Source of the DNA: Plenodomus lindquistii
Lineage: Eukaryota > Ascomycota > Dothideomycetes > Pleosporales > Leptosphaeriaceae
Assembly: GCA_025504975.1 (NCBI GenBank)
Contig: JANUWI010000002.1
Location: 372,001-436,000, forward strand
DNA length: 64,000 nt
Direction of reading: 5' to 3'
Positions 10,160 to 20,570 of the stretch are shown one piece after another. The notes beneath the pieces were generated by a model. The model saw nothing but the letters and a program-made list of their open reading frames with translations. It had not been told where the DNA came from and did not search any database. Each line of letters begins with the position of its first letter. Positions within the stretch are counted from its first letter, which is position 1. The position numbers and the translations under genes were made by a program.

Positions 10160-11670
10160 TTGTTATTGTAGTGATGAAAGGGATGGTACAAGTAGGAGGA
10201 AGAATTTGGTGGTTTCAATAGGAGAAGCAGAAGACAATAGTGTGTAGTCAAGCAGCACTTGAACGTCGGTGTTCAACTGATTTCAACCATGTCTACTCTT
10301 GCGAGAATGTTACAGGCTGCTAAAATAATTTTATTGATGAGTGATGTTATTCTCCTTAACCCCTCATTCATGCCAAAGATATCCCAGTCTCAAGCCAAGA
10401 CCCCGATCGCTCATTATCTATACCATCCTAGGACTTCAGAGCAGAACAAAGTCCCAGAAACACAAGGCCTCCCGTCGAAACAAGCGGCATCTGCGTCATT
10501 AGGAAGCGAGTCGCTTCGAACTCATCATTGAAGTACGCCTACATCCGACAACACGTCATTGCTACACACCCTGATATACATAATGGGACATGTTCGTGAA
10601 ATCATCAAAGACAGTGAAGTTCCCAATGGCCACGGGTGATAGCTTCTGTGGGCAAGACCTGTAATGATGCAGCGGCTATGCTAGTAGGATACAAAGGGTA
10701 CCAGCCGTTCCACAGACTTTAATGCTACCGGTACCTATATTAGCCTGTGCTTCAAGCTTTCCTCCTTTCTTTTTCCCTCACTACAGGCTGTCACTCGTCG
10801 TAATAGTCCGCTTTTTTTCCATGTCAACCAGAGATTGTAATCATGTGCTCAATGTGTCTGGCCTGAGGTATAGAACCTTGTACTGTTCTATCCACTTATA
10901 AAATTGGCTTGGTTTTACGAAAGATTCTTGGCTGTTTGATGTAGTGAGAAGCAGATGCCGAGTTCGACACAAGAGGCCAAGACACATTGTCTCAGACATT
11001 TCACGAATTTGGTACCGTATATTTAGATCCTGAATAACCCCGATATCACAATAAGATTCAGCATCGCCGTCGTCACGTCTCTTCGCCCAAACATTGTCCA
11101 TCCAAGCGGACTCACCACAATACCTCTCCAAAATTGCTCTAGTTACTCGTAAAACGAAAGTTCCCACTGAAAATGTGCAACCACTCATCCTGAGGTCGAT
11201 ATCTAGTTGCCACAATGAGACATCCCCTAACCCATCACTGCTATCTTGGCTTGCGGAAGGAGCAGCGATTAACACTGGTTTGCTCACTGGCAACACCAAA
11301 GGTGCAAGAATCGCCAACAGATTTTTACATACTGTGAGAACACGGCTGGTTTGACTGCGGTAAATGTTTCAACGAAGCTTTTGCAGAGGCAAGAGAGAGC
11401 AGTTTTCGGGGATTTGATGCATGGAGAGACGAGTTTCTTCGCGTGCTGGTTACTGGGTATGGCCCGTCATGGAGCGCGAATGGTAATAACACGATTTGAT
11501 TTTCTCGCTTAACGTTACGGGGATGTCACTTTAGTCAAGGGAGATCAGTTACTTCCATGTATTCAGGGAACGGGGGGTTTTGTTCCTTGTCAACTTCCAA
11601 ATAGATTTTCACTATCGCGTGTACGCTACAAAGTACATGGCAAAGCACAGTCTGACTGTATAATTGTGAT
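10160..11670. other. 1.5-kb intergenic region
   Basis: No supported gene. A minus-strand open frame at 10841-11317 has no ATG at its start and no recognisable domain, so I do not call it. Confidence 0.45.
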
Positions 11671-12759
11671 TTAAAAGACGCGGCGATGGCAATGCTCATT
11701 CATCCGACCGAATAAATCAACCTGCTCGTCGTAGGTCTCCTCTCCCATTTGCTGGAACACCATTTCCCGCATCTCTTTCGCCTCTTGAGTGTGTACTTTC
11801 CAAGAGCCATCAGGAGCTTCTGCGCCAATGTGATATGCCTCTCGCCAGGTCACAGCCTGCATCCACTTTGGAAACCATCCACAATGCGCCCAATCGATAA
11901 AGGTCACCTCCCAGTCCTCACCGCCTTGGGAGTCTTGAATCTGGCGCACAATGATATTGTTCGGATTCGGGTCAATGTGGGTAAAGGTTGGCTGGCTGAT
12001 TGCATGCCATGATGCCATTTTTGACTCGAGCTCCGAGAGTAGCAAAAGTTGTCTTGCATGGTCTTCTTCCTCGGTAAATGGACATGACAGGCTGATTGCC
12101 ACATCCCGTCGGAAAGACGCCATGGCAGCGTTGCAGAAATCAGCATAGCTATCGTATGGGCCACAATTCTCTCTATACCGTGTCGAAAGCAAGTTAAGAT
12201 GGCAATACCATCCCCGGTTATGAATTGTCCCATAATACGAAGGTGCGGGGGTGTCGCGAAGAAGACGCAGCTGTTCTGCCATTCGGAAGCAGATCTTCTG
12301 CCGAGTTTCTGGTCCAAACATTAGCCAGCTTTCAGAACTGATTGGCGCACCTTTGATGTTTTCCATAACCATGAAGTATTCTGTGCCTTTACCATGGTCG
12401 TCGCCGCTGGCTTCGTCCTGGAACACTGCGTATACCGTTGGTACACGGATCTGTGAATGCTGTCGTAGGAAGAGAAGGACCTCTGCTTCCTGAACGAGGC
12501 TAAAGTCTGTCGATTTAATGACGAGTTCTCCAAGTTGGAAGACGCTTCGACCACATCCAGATTTTGCATTGAGGTTCACTGCCCTTTTGATCTCAGCAAT
12601 TGATGGTATTTTGGGATGCTCTTCTGCTTCATATGGCAATTTGAGTGTTGTTGTTAGATCAACAAAGTCGTTGTCCATGTCTTTCATCCCGACCCTAAGG
12701 ACATCTTTCCACGTATGTGTTCCAAAGAGTTCTTGCAAGTATGCTACATGATCGAACAT
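11671..12759 (-). CDS. aminoglycoside-phosphotransferase-like (APH) family protein
   Basis: Single exon, 362 aa, start MFDHVAYLQE. Protein-kinase-like fold of the APH/choline-kinase superfamily, expanded in filamentous ascomycetes, mostly with unknown small-molecule or protein substrates. Visible landmarks: the N-lobe with ELVIKST (Lys82, candidate ATP-binding Lys), the hinge region YFMVMENIKGAPI, the catalytic HIDPNPNNIIV (His261, Asp263, Asn268) and the metal-binding Asp289 in FIDWAHCGWFPKW. Motifs are intact, so phosphotransfer activity is plausible, but the substrate is unknown and antibiotic resistance should not be assumed. A TATA-like element and an inverted repeat lie upstream. Confidence 0.85.
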   Translation of the reverse strand: MFDHVAYLQELFGTHTWKDVLRVGMKDMDNDFVDLTTTLKLPYEAEEHPKIPSIAEIKRAVNLNAKSGCGRSVFQLGELVIKSTDFSLVQEAEVLLFLRQHSQIRVPTVYAVFQDEASGDDHGKGTEYFMVMENIKGAPISSESWLMFGPETRQKICFRMAEQLRLLRDTPAPSYYGTIHNRGWYCHLNLLSTRYRENCGPYDSYADFCNAAMASFRRDVAISLSCPFTEEEDHARQLLLLSELESKMASWHAISQPTFTHIDPNPNNIIVRQIQDSQGGEDWEVTFIDWAHCGWFPKWMQAVTWREAYHIGAEAPDGSWKVHTQEAKEMREMVFQQMGEETYDEQVDLFGRMNEHCHRRVF

Positions 12760-12841
12760 TTTGGCGTATGTGTGAGTTGTTTTGGTCTTGAATTTGGTTT
12801 GTGTTCTGCAGAGAGGTAAGACTCGTCAATGCGAGTCCCTG

Positions 12842-12893
12842 TATATAAAGATGCTAACATTGTGTACATAACATAGTGTGAGAGTGTTAGCAT
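12842..12893. repeat. inverted repeat with TATA-like sequence upstream of the APH-like gene
   Basis: ATGCTAACA (12851-12859) is mirrored by TGTTAGCAT (12885-12893), with TATATA-containing sequence outside both arms. The left TATATA is about 85 bp upstream of the start codon at 12759 and could be its TATA box on the minus strand. The arms could form a hairpin or a palindromic binding site. Confidence 0.6.
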
Positions 12894-13643
12894 CTATATA
12901 CGTTTACAATTCCTATATACACAATGCTATGTATTCTTATATCATGGTAAATTGCACAAGGTCCATTGGCAGGTATATATGTGTATCAGTTTCTTTGTTT
13001 AATGACGCAGACCATCGTCTTTTTTGTCAAAGCTTGCCTCATTTTCATCACATGCTAGGTGACCCCGCAGGAAGTTTTGTCATTACACTTATATGCTTGA
13101 GGAGTAATATATTGTTGGATGTATGTTGGATCTCGTAACTAGAAGGGAGTAATTTCCGAAGCACCTAGCCTTCCTACAGCGATGCACCTTAAGATCGTAA
13201 AGGACCCTCACCCTAGCACAATGTTGCTATGATCGACGGTACCGCTTCAAATTTCCGTAAGAATAGAGGTGTATTTGTAAGTCATGAGATGACTCGATTT
13301 TTAGTGTTTCTGAGAGGTGATTGTAGAATTGTTCGTAAAATTGCTTGCAAAAGGGCTCGTAGAGAGACCTAACTACATTGTCATGCTTCTCGCTGAAGAA
13401 AGTCCCTTTAGCGTGGAAAGCAATGAAATTGTCAATTGAATTCCTACCTTGAACGAACACCTTATAAGTAAACGCCCACAGAGTTTCTAGTCACTACCTT
13501 GCAAAAGATACAAGCTGCATAGAGAGGTTAACAGTATTAATACCCATAAGCTTGAAAGGGATATTAGTATGAAAGGCTACTGTCAAAGTAAGGTCATTAG
13601 TGTCAGCCACACATGTATCCTCGACATTTTTCGCTAGCACGTG
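12894..13643. other. AT-rich intergenic segment
   Basis: Visibly A/T-richer than the flanking genes, with only short frames. No gene seen. Confidence 0.4.
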
Positions 13644-14453
13644 ATGATAGTCCACGCTTGCATGAAATGCAACATCGTCTTCTACTCTACTGATGCTGCT
13701 CTGGCTCACGCAAGTGGGTGCAGCTGCATCAAAGACAACCCGCTTCTAGTAGGACGCTATATCGGCCAAGACGCGCACACGGATGTGACTGCCGTTGAAT
13801 ACCACAACGCGGGCCATGTTCCATTCAATCTGCACGAACATCTGGAGATATTCTACGAGGCAAGCAGTGCCCAGGGCCATCAATCCATGTACAGTTTCCA
13901 AGTGAAGAATTTCTCAACCATCTCACTCGCAAGTGTCGTAGCGTTCAGCTGTCGGATTCCAACCTTGGATGAGTCTTATCCAGGCGGCAATATACTAGGA
14001 GTCCGCGCTTTCCCTATCAAGAGACAGGCGTTTTATCGGCAAATGCTACTGGCCGCCAAGGACTGATCCATTACTGTTGAGGATGCCTCGACGATACTCA
14101 GCTGGTTTGGATTTAACATTGAGATTCAGCTACCACGCCTGTGGCAGGTCGTAACAGAGCAAGACTGGCAAAACCCAATACTCTCAGAGTAACTGACATG
14201 TTCCCGCTGCACTGGTCGAATTCAAAGGTGTATCCATGAGGGTAGCGAGCATGCATGCGAAACATGCTTGTGCAAGACGACGCTCAAGGCATTTGACAAT
14301 AGGAAAAAGGAATCCAATATGAAGGCTGCGCAAACGGCGCAGTGGCTAGAACTCTTCAAGGGGGAGTGCCCTGATTACCAAGTGTTTTTCATGAATTTCA
14401 ATGACTGGGAGACCCATGCCGCCATACGGGTCTTCATTAGACTTTCTCCATAG
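13644..14453 (+). pseudogene. cysteine-rich zinc-finger-like pseudogene with two in-frame stops
   Basis: One frame runs from the ATG at 13644 to the TAG at 14451 and is interrupted only by TGA (14064-14066) and TAA (14190-14192). The N-terminus reads HACMKCNIVFYSTDAALAHA then SGCSC, a C-x2-C...H...C arrangement. After the second stop it reads LTCSRCTGRIQRCIHEG, EHACETCL and further conserved-looking sequence, a second Cys/His cluster. Coding-like sequence continues across both stops in the same phase, so two nonsense mutations in a former ~270-codon gene is the simplest reading. Both could come from C-to-T changes (CGA to TGA, CAA to TAA), as in RIP. Alternatives are two short genes or unrecognised introns, but neither stop has obvious splice sites. 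I do not recognise the family. Confidence 0.5.
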
Positions 14454-16296
14454 GTATATGGTCTTCATCTTCGTTTAGTGCCATGTATTCAGCATCCTAC
14501 ACACACACCCAGTGGTGGCATGAAAGAAAATTATGCAGATAGGTAGATGCAGATTAGTTATACCCTCTTCTTTGAGTTATGGCTTCCAACTGTCCCGCGT
14601 TATGGGGAGAGCAGATCCTCTAATTACGCATTACAAGACCATTGTAGACGATGAACACTGGGGGGGAGGGGGAGAGGGGCATTTGACTTCTTATGCGAAA
14701 AGTCTACATACCCTGCTTTATCGATAGTACGGGTGGTGAGGGGACAAACATGGGTGGTTGATGCTGAGGGTCGTGGGAATACAATGCAGCATCTTGCTGC
14801 TATACCATCCGAGATTGCCATGATCAACGCAGCGGAACCAGCAAAGCGACTCGTCAATCACACCCAATATGTCCTGAGGTCAGACTCTACCTCCATAAAG
14901 GAGCTCCGGTCAAGGCAGATTCTCTCATCCTGCCCCGTTGAGGACAACGATGCAGTGGAGAAGCATCTACGCTCCAGGCATCACACCGCAACAGGCATGA
15001 CGCTCGGTAACCAGCAAAGCAACCTCGTCGGCAAACCTGGCTTCGACGAACAAAAAGCAATCATTGTGCAGTGGAGCTTAACAAAACTTGACGTCGACGC
15101 AGTGGGGAGGATAGTCCGTCCGGTTGATCAGGTGGTGGCCCTAAGGGATTCGGTTCGGATCAGCAGCCATATAGTCGACTTGCTACATCTCTCCCGGATC
15201 TGCAACCGGCCAGCGTGGAGCATGGCGCTGGGACAAACCTGGTATGTGTTCTGTGGCTACGCTCAAGATGCTGTGCAAGGGGGAACAAGACATGCATTGG
15301 CATACAGCCAAGGTGGACGCGTACTGCACATACCAGCTGCTAATGTACTGCATCTCAAAAAGTTCGTCAAATTCTCTTAGCTGACGGTATGGCAGCATGA
15401 TTTCGTGTTCTCGCGCAGTACGAGACTGGTTGTAGACTGAGGAGCGGGACACAACCGCCAGAATAGTCTTAAAAATTCCAGTATTGTTATGGCAGTATCA
15501 CAATTTGACCTAGGAATAATTACACGCATGTAATGGCGTTGTAGTCTGGGGTGTTGAACTGTGCTGACGGCGCTGGATTTTTATTCAAGTCAAGTACCAT
15601 ACTATGCTTGTTTTGCTATATGGATCAGGGTTCCGCTGATTTGAAAAGGTACACGATTGCCACCATGCGAAAGGAACTTTGTTCAGCAACAAGTATCACG
15701 GTCTAGTTGGTACTCTAAGCTTCGATGAGCAGACTCACTATGATCCAGCAGGGCACAAGGATTGAGATATATTGTGATGGTAAGTGTACGAAGGAGCATG
15801 TATTTATTATGTCCCCACCTCGCATTAACATCACAACGCGTGAGTCTATACAATAGCAAGGAGACGACAAATCTACTTGTAGTTCTCGCAATATCATCTC
15901 TGTTATTTCTAGAAGATATCACGTAATATCTAGTTATCCTTGGTAGCATCTTAGTGTATTATGGTGGCTACGGTGAACAGCGGAACTTTGGTGACTTAAT
16001 AAACACAAGCTCCTTCGTAACTGCGGCCATGAAGTCGGTATTGTCACACTTAAGCCATAATCAGCAAAGTGATCGAAAAGTTGTAAACGGCTCAAGTTGA
16101 CATTTCGGGGTATACTACTCCATCTTAAACATCATCAGTCTCTTGATCATATCCTCAGCTAAATCATATGCCCATCCCACATCCCCACCCACCCCCTTAG
16201 CACCATGCTCCAGTATCATGACACCATTCACTAACTCCAAAGTTGCACCTATCACTTCCATCCATTACTTCGTTCATACTCCCCCTCCCTCTCCAA
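14454..16296. other. 1.8-kb gene-poor segment
   Basis: No supported gene. A 215-codon open frame at 14733-15380 begins at a non-ATG codon (GTA GTA CGG GTG context), shows no domain and is not called. The segment includes a G-run tract (14660-14679), a short sequence shared with 60813-60833, and A/T-rich DNA from 15480 to 16130. Confidence 0.4.
14660..14679 (+). repeat. G-run tract
   Basis: G-rich stretch with runs of seven, five and four G separated by single A or AGA. It has some quadruplex potential; no gene depends on it. Confidence 0.6.
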
Positions 16297-18223
16297 TTAA
16301 ACAATCTTAGGAGCAAGCACCTCATCATGCTGCACACTCCTCTTGCGCTCCTGATTCTGCGCAATATCCGTAAGACTCATACCCCTATTCTTCTCATGAT
16401 CGACATCCGCAAACGACACTTGTGGCACGAAGCCCTTGCTCTTCCACGCCTGCGAGATGGTACCGTATAGCTCGTCGACTTCCTCGAGGGAGAGACCCTT
16501 GGTCTCGTAGATCATGAAGTAGACGAATGCGATGCAGACGAAGCAGAAGGAGCCCCAGACGAAGAAGACTTTAGATTGGAGGTTGGCGTGGTCTTCGTCG
16601 ACCATGTAGGGGGTTGAGTAGGCGATTGCCCAGTTGAGGAGCCAGTTGCTGGGGTGGGTGTTAGTGGGTGTTTGGTGCGGTGCGGGGAGTGGGGTGGTGG
16701 AGGACTTACGAGGCGGTGGTCATGGAGAGGCACTTTGCACGTGCTTTTAAGGGGAACATCTCCCCCGTCACGACCCATGCTACAGGGCCCCAGGAAGAAG
16801 CGAAGAAAAAGATGTATATGCAAACGAACTTCAGGAATGTGTCAGTTACGAGCCTGTAGGGTGGTGGGGTAACTCAGGGGTAAACTCACAGCAATGGCAG
16901 CCTTTTGCGCAGCAAGATCGGTGGTACCAGAGACAGTACCTGTGATGGCGACAATGTATTGACACACACACATGCCAATAGCTCCGAGCAAGAGGAGATT
17001 ACGACGACCAAGGCGCTCAACCATGTACAGACCAGGGAAAGTGGACGCAACGTTGACACTGTTGGTGATGACGGAGATAATGAAGGGGTTCTGGAAACCA
17101 GCGTTCTGGAAATACTGCGTTCCGTAGTCTATAAAGCTGTTAGTCTGGGAGTTCTTGTGGGCGCACGGTGAAGGGGGGACACTGACAGAAGATGAAGTTG
17201 ACACCCGTAAGCTGCTGGAGAGATTGCAGCAGGCAACCTGTCAGAAGACGCTTGCCGAGGGTTCCCTTGAAGGTATCGGCGTATGTGGACTTTCCAAGCG
17301 ACATCTCGTAGGTGTGGTTGGCTTGTACTTCGTTGAGCTCCTCGACGACAGCGGGGTGATCAACGGGGAGACGGCGCAGTTTGCCCAAGCTTTTGGCGGC
17401 TTCTTCGTATCTGTCCATCTTGATGAGGTATCGAGGGGTCTCGGGGAGGAAGAAGAGTCTGTTGTGTGGGGTCAGCCGTAGATCAAGAGTTTGTATTTGT
17501 GGAGAACGTACCCGACGACGATGATGATCGACCACAGGAACTGAATAGCGATTGGGATACGGTAGGACCCAGAGTCATTACGATCCTTGGTCGCGTTGTT
17601 CACAATAGCTGCAAGGAATAAACCGATGGTGATGGCGAGTTGGTAGGCTCCGACGACCGTTCCTCGAATCCACTTGGGAGAGGTCTCGGATTGGTACATG
17701 GGGACTGTGGTGGAGTTAGCACTGTGTTATGAACAAAGATATCGTAGTGGACTTACTCAGAGCGGAGATGAGACCAACACCGTAACCAGCAAAGAAGCGA
17801 CCAGCAATGAAGAGGGGCTGTCTGGTTGAGGCGGTCTGCATGATGACACCTGCATTGAAGACTATGCCTGCGGAGAACATGAGGCCCCAGCGACGACCCA
17901 AGATATCACCGACAGGCGCGGCGGTCAAGGCACCGAAGAAAGTTCCAGCCGAAAGGATAGACACGATGAGCGAATCTTCACTCGCTGTGAGACTTCCATC
18001 GGCGGTTGTAGCGAACGAGTTCTTCCAGAAGGGCATGGCTAGGATACCCGAGATGGTACCAGTATCATATCTGTCAAGATGGGTAAGTTGTTGCGTCTAC
18101 ACAGCACTAAGTCCTGTATGCTCACCCGAAGAGGACACCACCAAAGGCAACGAATAGACCAATGCAAATGGCAGGCCACGCCTTACCAGGCGTGTCTGGC
18201 GGGGGCCGCAACATGATACCCAT
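16297..18223 (-). CDS. MFS sugar (hexose-type) transporter
   Basis: Twelve-TM sugar/H+ symporter of the plasma membrane. Seven exons: 18126-18223, 17757-18070, 17512-17704, 17187-17458, 16890-17128, 16710-16828 and 16297-16648, with introns of 52-61 bp, joining to 528 aa, the usual size. Landmarks in order: LFGYDTGTISGIL in TM1, GDILGRRWGL (loop 2-3 GRR motif), GRFFAGYGVGLISA, PMYQSETSPKWIRG, FLPETPRYLI (PESPR-type motif after TM6), QQLTGVNFIFYYG in TM7, ERLGRRNLLLLG, IFFFASSWGPVAWVVTGEMF in TM10, and YETKGLSLEEVDELY after TM12. The start at 18223 (MGIMLRPPPDTPGKAW) has another Met at position 4. The exact sugar is not determined; similarity is to the high-affinity glucose/hexose group. Confidence 0.93.
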
Positions 18224-20570
18224 AATGGCGGTAGGTTCAAAACGAAAGAATCTACAGGTGGATGGTACAAGTTGCAGAAGTCGCAATCACAAAGTGAAAG
18301 AACGCGCGAGGAACAACTCTCCCAAAACAGCGCGCAAGCACGCGCTCTTTATCTGAGCAGCCCAGCTACCCTCAACCTTGTGCAGAAACGCCCTCTGAGC
18401 ACTCCCCATGCATGCAAGCCCGGTCCCCGCATGCTAACATGAACCCCTGTCCGCTCCCTGTTCATGGAATCTGCCAATGTGGATGCTCCACTCGCACCTC
18501 GAATCCCCCGGCGTTGAACCCCAAGTTTGGCTCTGTACCCACCTCCGCTTCCAATGGCATCCACAACTCACGCGGCGCGCACGCCCAACTCTCACCCCAG
18601 ATCCAGGATGCTGGTGATCGTTGCACCACCTACAGTAACGTGGACGGCAACAATACGGCGCCATTTCACAGCATCCATGGTGTGATAGGCCGTCTATGGA
18701 TGATCAGCCAGTCGTAGCGTTTCTCGGCACAGTTTACTGTACAAGTTCCCGTTAAGCTGATCTAAGAGACGGGATCAGTTAGGCGAAGCGACTCGGCGCA
18801 TATCAAGCTTGAGGAAAGCTCGTGCAAAGTGGAGAACGTCAGCCAAGCAACGCCCACGTCGACGGTCGCACCACCCATTCAAAGATAGAAGACCAAAGCG
18901 AAGCTTTAGCAATTGCCGAGGTTGGTGCCATCGCGATGGTTAGCTGCTAGCATCAACGCAGAGCAAAACGTGTGCCTGAATCGTGGGAGACATGCAACGG
19001 AGACATCGGACCGACTAGACCTTGCTTGCTCGAGGAGAGAAGTCGGAGACCCCGCTGGAGAAGTTGCTCAAGCTGGAGAAGCCATGTCGCGGAAGATTTC
19101 TCGGGCGATACAGTGCTGACTGCTGACTGCTGACTGCTTACATCCAAGGTTCCCAAGCGAATTACTACTGACTCCTGAGGCCACCGATGATGCACGCTGG
19201 ACCAAGTCGACAATGCGGCCCCAGACGCCGCATCCAGCGCCACGGGCTTGCCAGCGGGCCTCTAGAAAATGCCGCTTGTAAACGGTGCGACGCCTCGTGA
19301 CGTGAAGCCTGTCGTCGCATCGCTGCTCTCACGGAGCGCAAGCGGGCGCCACCAAGTCCAGGCTGTGTGCAATAAGCTCGATGTGTCAGGCCTCGGCGAG
19401 CTTATTGTTCGACACGAGTCGGGTGATTACCTTGCCTGCGCCCTACGCCAATGCGATGCACAACAAGCGAGTGTGTAGTCAGGCGCGGCGCAGGCTTCAA
19501 TGTGTCACGGTCATACATACATACTCCTACGTACAGTTCATCAAACACGAGATGCAACCGCGACCCGCAATATGCCGTCCAGACTGCATGGTCCAGCAGC
19601 GCTTGCAAGCAATGTCGTTCAATCAAGTTGAGGCTCTGTCGCGTAGCCGCAGCGTCTAGCGAAAAGCGTGTTGGGCCAAGAAGCACTGGTGCCGTCGCTA
19701 ACTACTCTAGAGAGGCCTAAGACGAGTCTCTTTTTTTTTTCTCCCTGGAATTGGGACCCGCAGTTTTGCCGAAATCCCCATGGGACTGCTTGGTCATGAA
19801 CAAGCCATTGGGAAAGTGGAGAGAGAGTACAGCATGTGATCAATCAGACGTGTTAGCTTGCGAAAAATTTGGAGCCCGGCCTACCCCTACCTTCCCCAAC
19901 TGCAGGGGTTGACGATGGAACGGGGAGATGAATGGATTGGTTGTAATTTGGTTGCTCGATCAGTCTCATTGCCCGACTTTGCCGATCGGCAGTCTATCTG
20001 CAAATGAGATTGACAGTTTGTGATGATCGGTTGATTGAAGCAGGGTTGGATTGAATTGGGTATTTCTCGGCTGGGGCTCAGCACGGCTGGGATGATGAGA
20101 TGCGCAGAGGCTTCCACGCGATTGCCATGTGAGTGTGTGATGCAGGTGACCAACAAGCGCTATCTCGAATGAGGGAAACAGATTGGTCTCCGCGGTCGGG
20201 GATGAGCGTTCAGCCGGATCCCTTCCCTTGGCCTCAACAATCGGTCCATGGAATAGCGACATCGCTTCTAGAAGGAAAACACACGGGAAACCTGAGCATG
20301 TCTTGCATGTGCTTGTTAATAGTTGGGTTGACCGCAGGCTGCAAGCCTGTAACTACAGGTTATTGCTATGCCAGGCTACAAGAGTCCTCGTCTTCAGGTG
20401 CTCAACGTCACAATTTCATTGATGTTCAATACTGCCATGCATCAACCGTGAAGGATGCCAAGTAACACCTTGGAGTCAGACATGTTGCACCACGGAGTCG
20501 AATGTTGCAAAGTCCATAATCGGACCCGAGATTTCCCTTTTCATGGCTAACTATGCACACTTATCTTATC
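18224..20570. other. 2.3-kb intergenic region between transporter and nop2
   Basis: Upstream region of the transporter and 3' flank of nop2. No gene found on either strand; frames are short and without domains. It carries a 7-bp tandem repeat at 19115 and a nine-T run near 19730. The length suggests extended transporter regulation, but no specific site is called. Confidence 0.5.
19115..19138. repeat. 7-bp tandem repeat GCTGACT, 3.4 copies
   Basis: Three perfect copies of GCTGACT followed by GCT. Simple tandem repeat in intergenic DNA. Confidence 0.85.

Noticed and set aside
10841..11317. 158-codon minus-strand frame with hydrophobic start
   Set aside because: Begins with TTG, bounded upstream by TGA with no ATG, no recognisable family or splice partner.
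11671..12759. APH-like gene as an antibiotic resistance determinant
   Set aside because: This fold is widely expanded in filamentous fungi with unrelated or unknown substrates; sequence gives no support for resistance.
9055..12759. Hydrolase plus APH-like gene plus transporter as a secondary-metabolite cluster
   Set aside because: No polyketide, peptide or terpene synthase, no P450 and no pathway regulator nearby.
14733..15380. 215-codon plus-strand frame
   Set aside because: Does not begin with ATG, no domain, ordinary-looking composition for chance open frame; not coding-supported.
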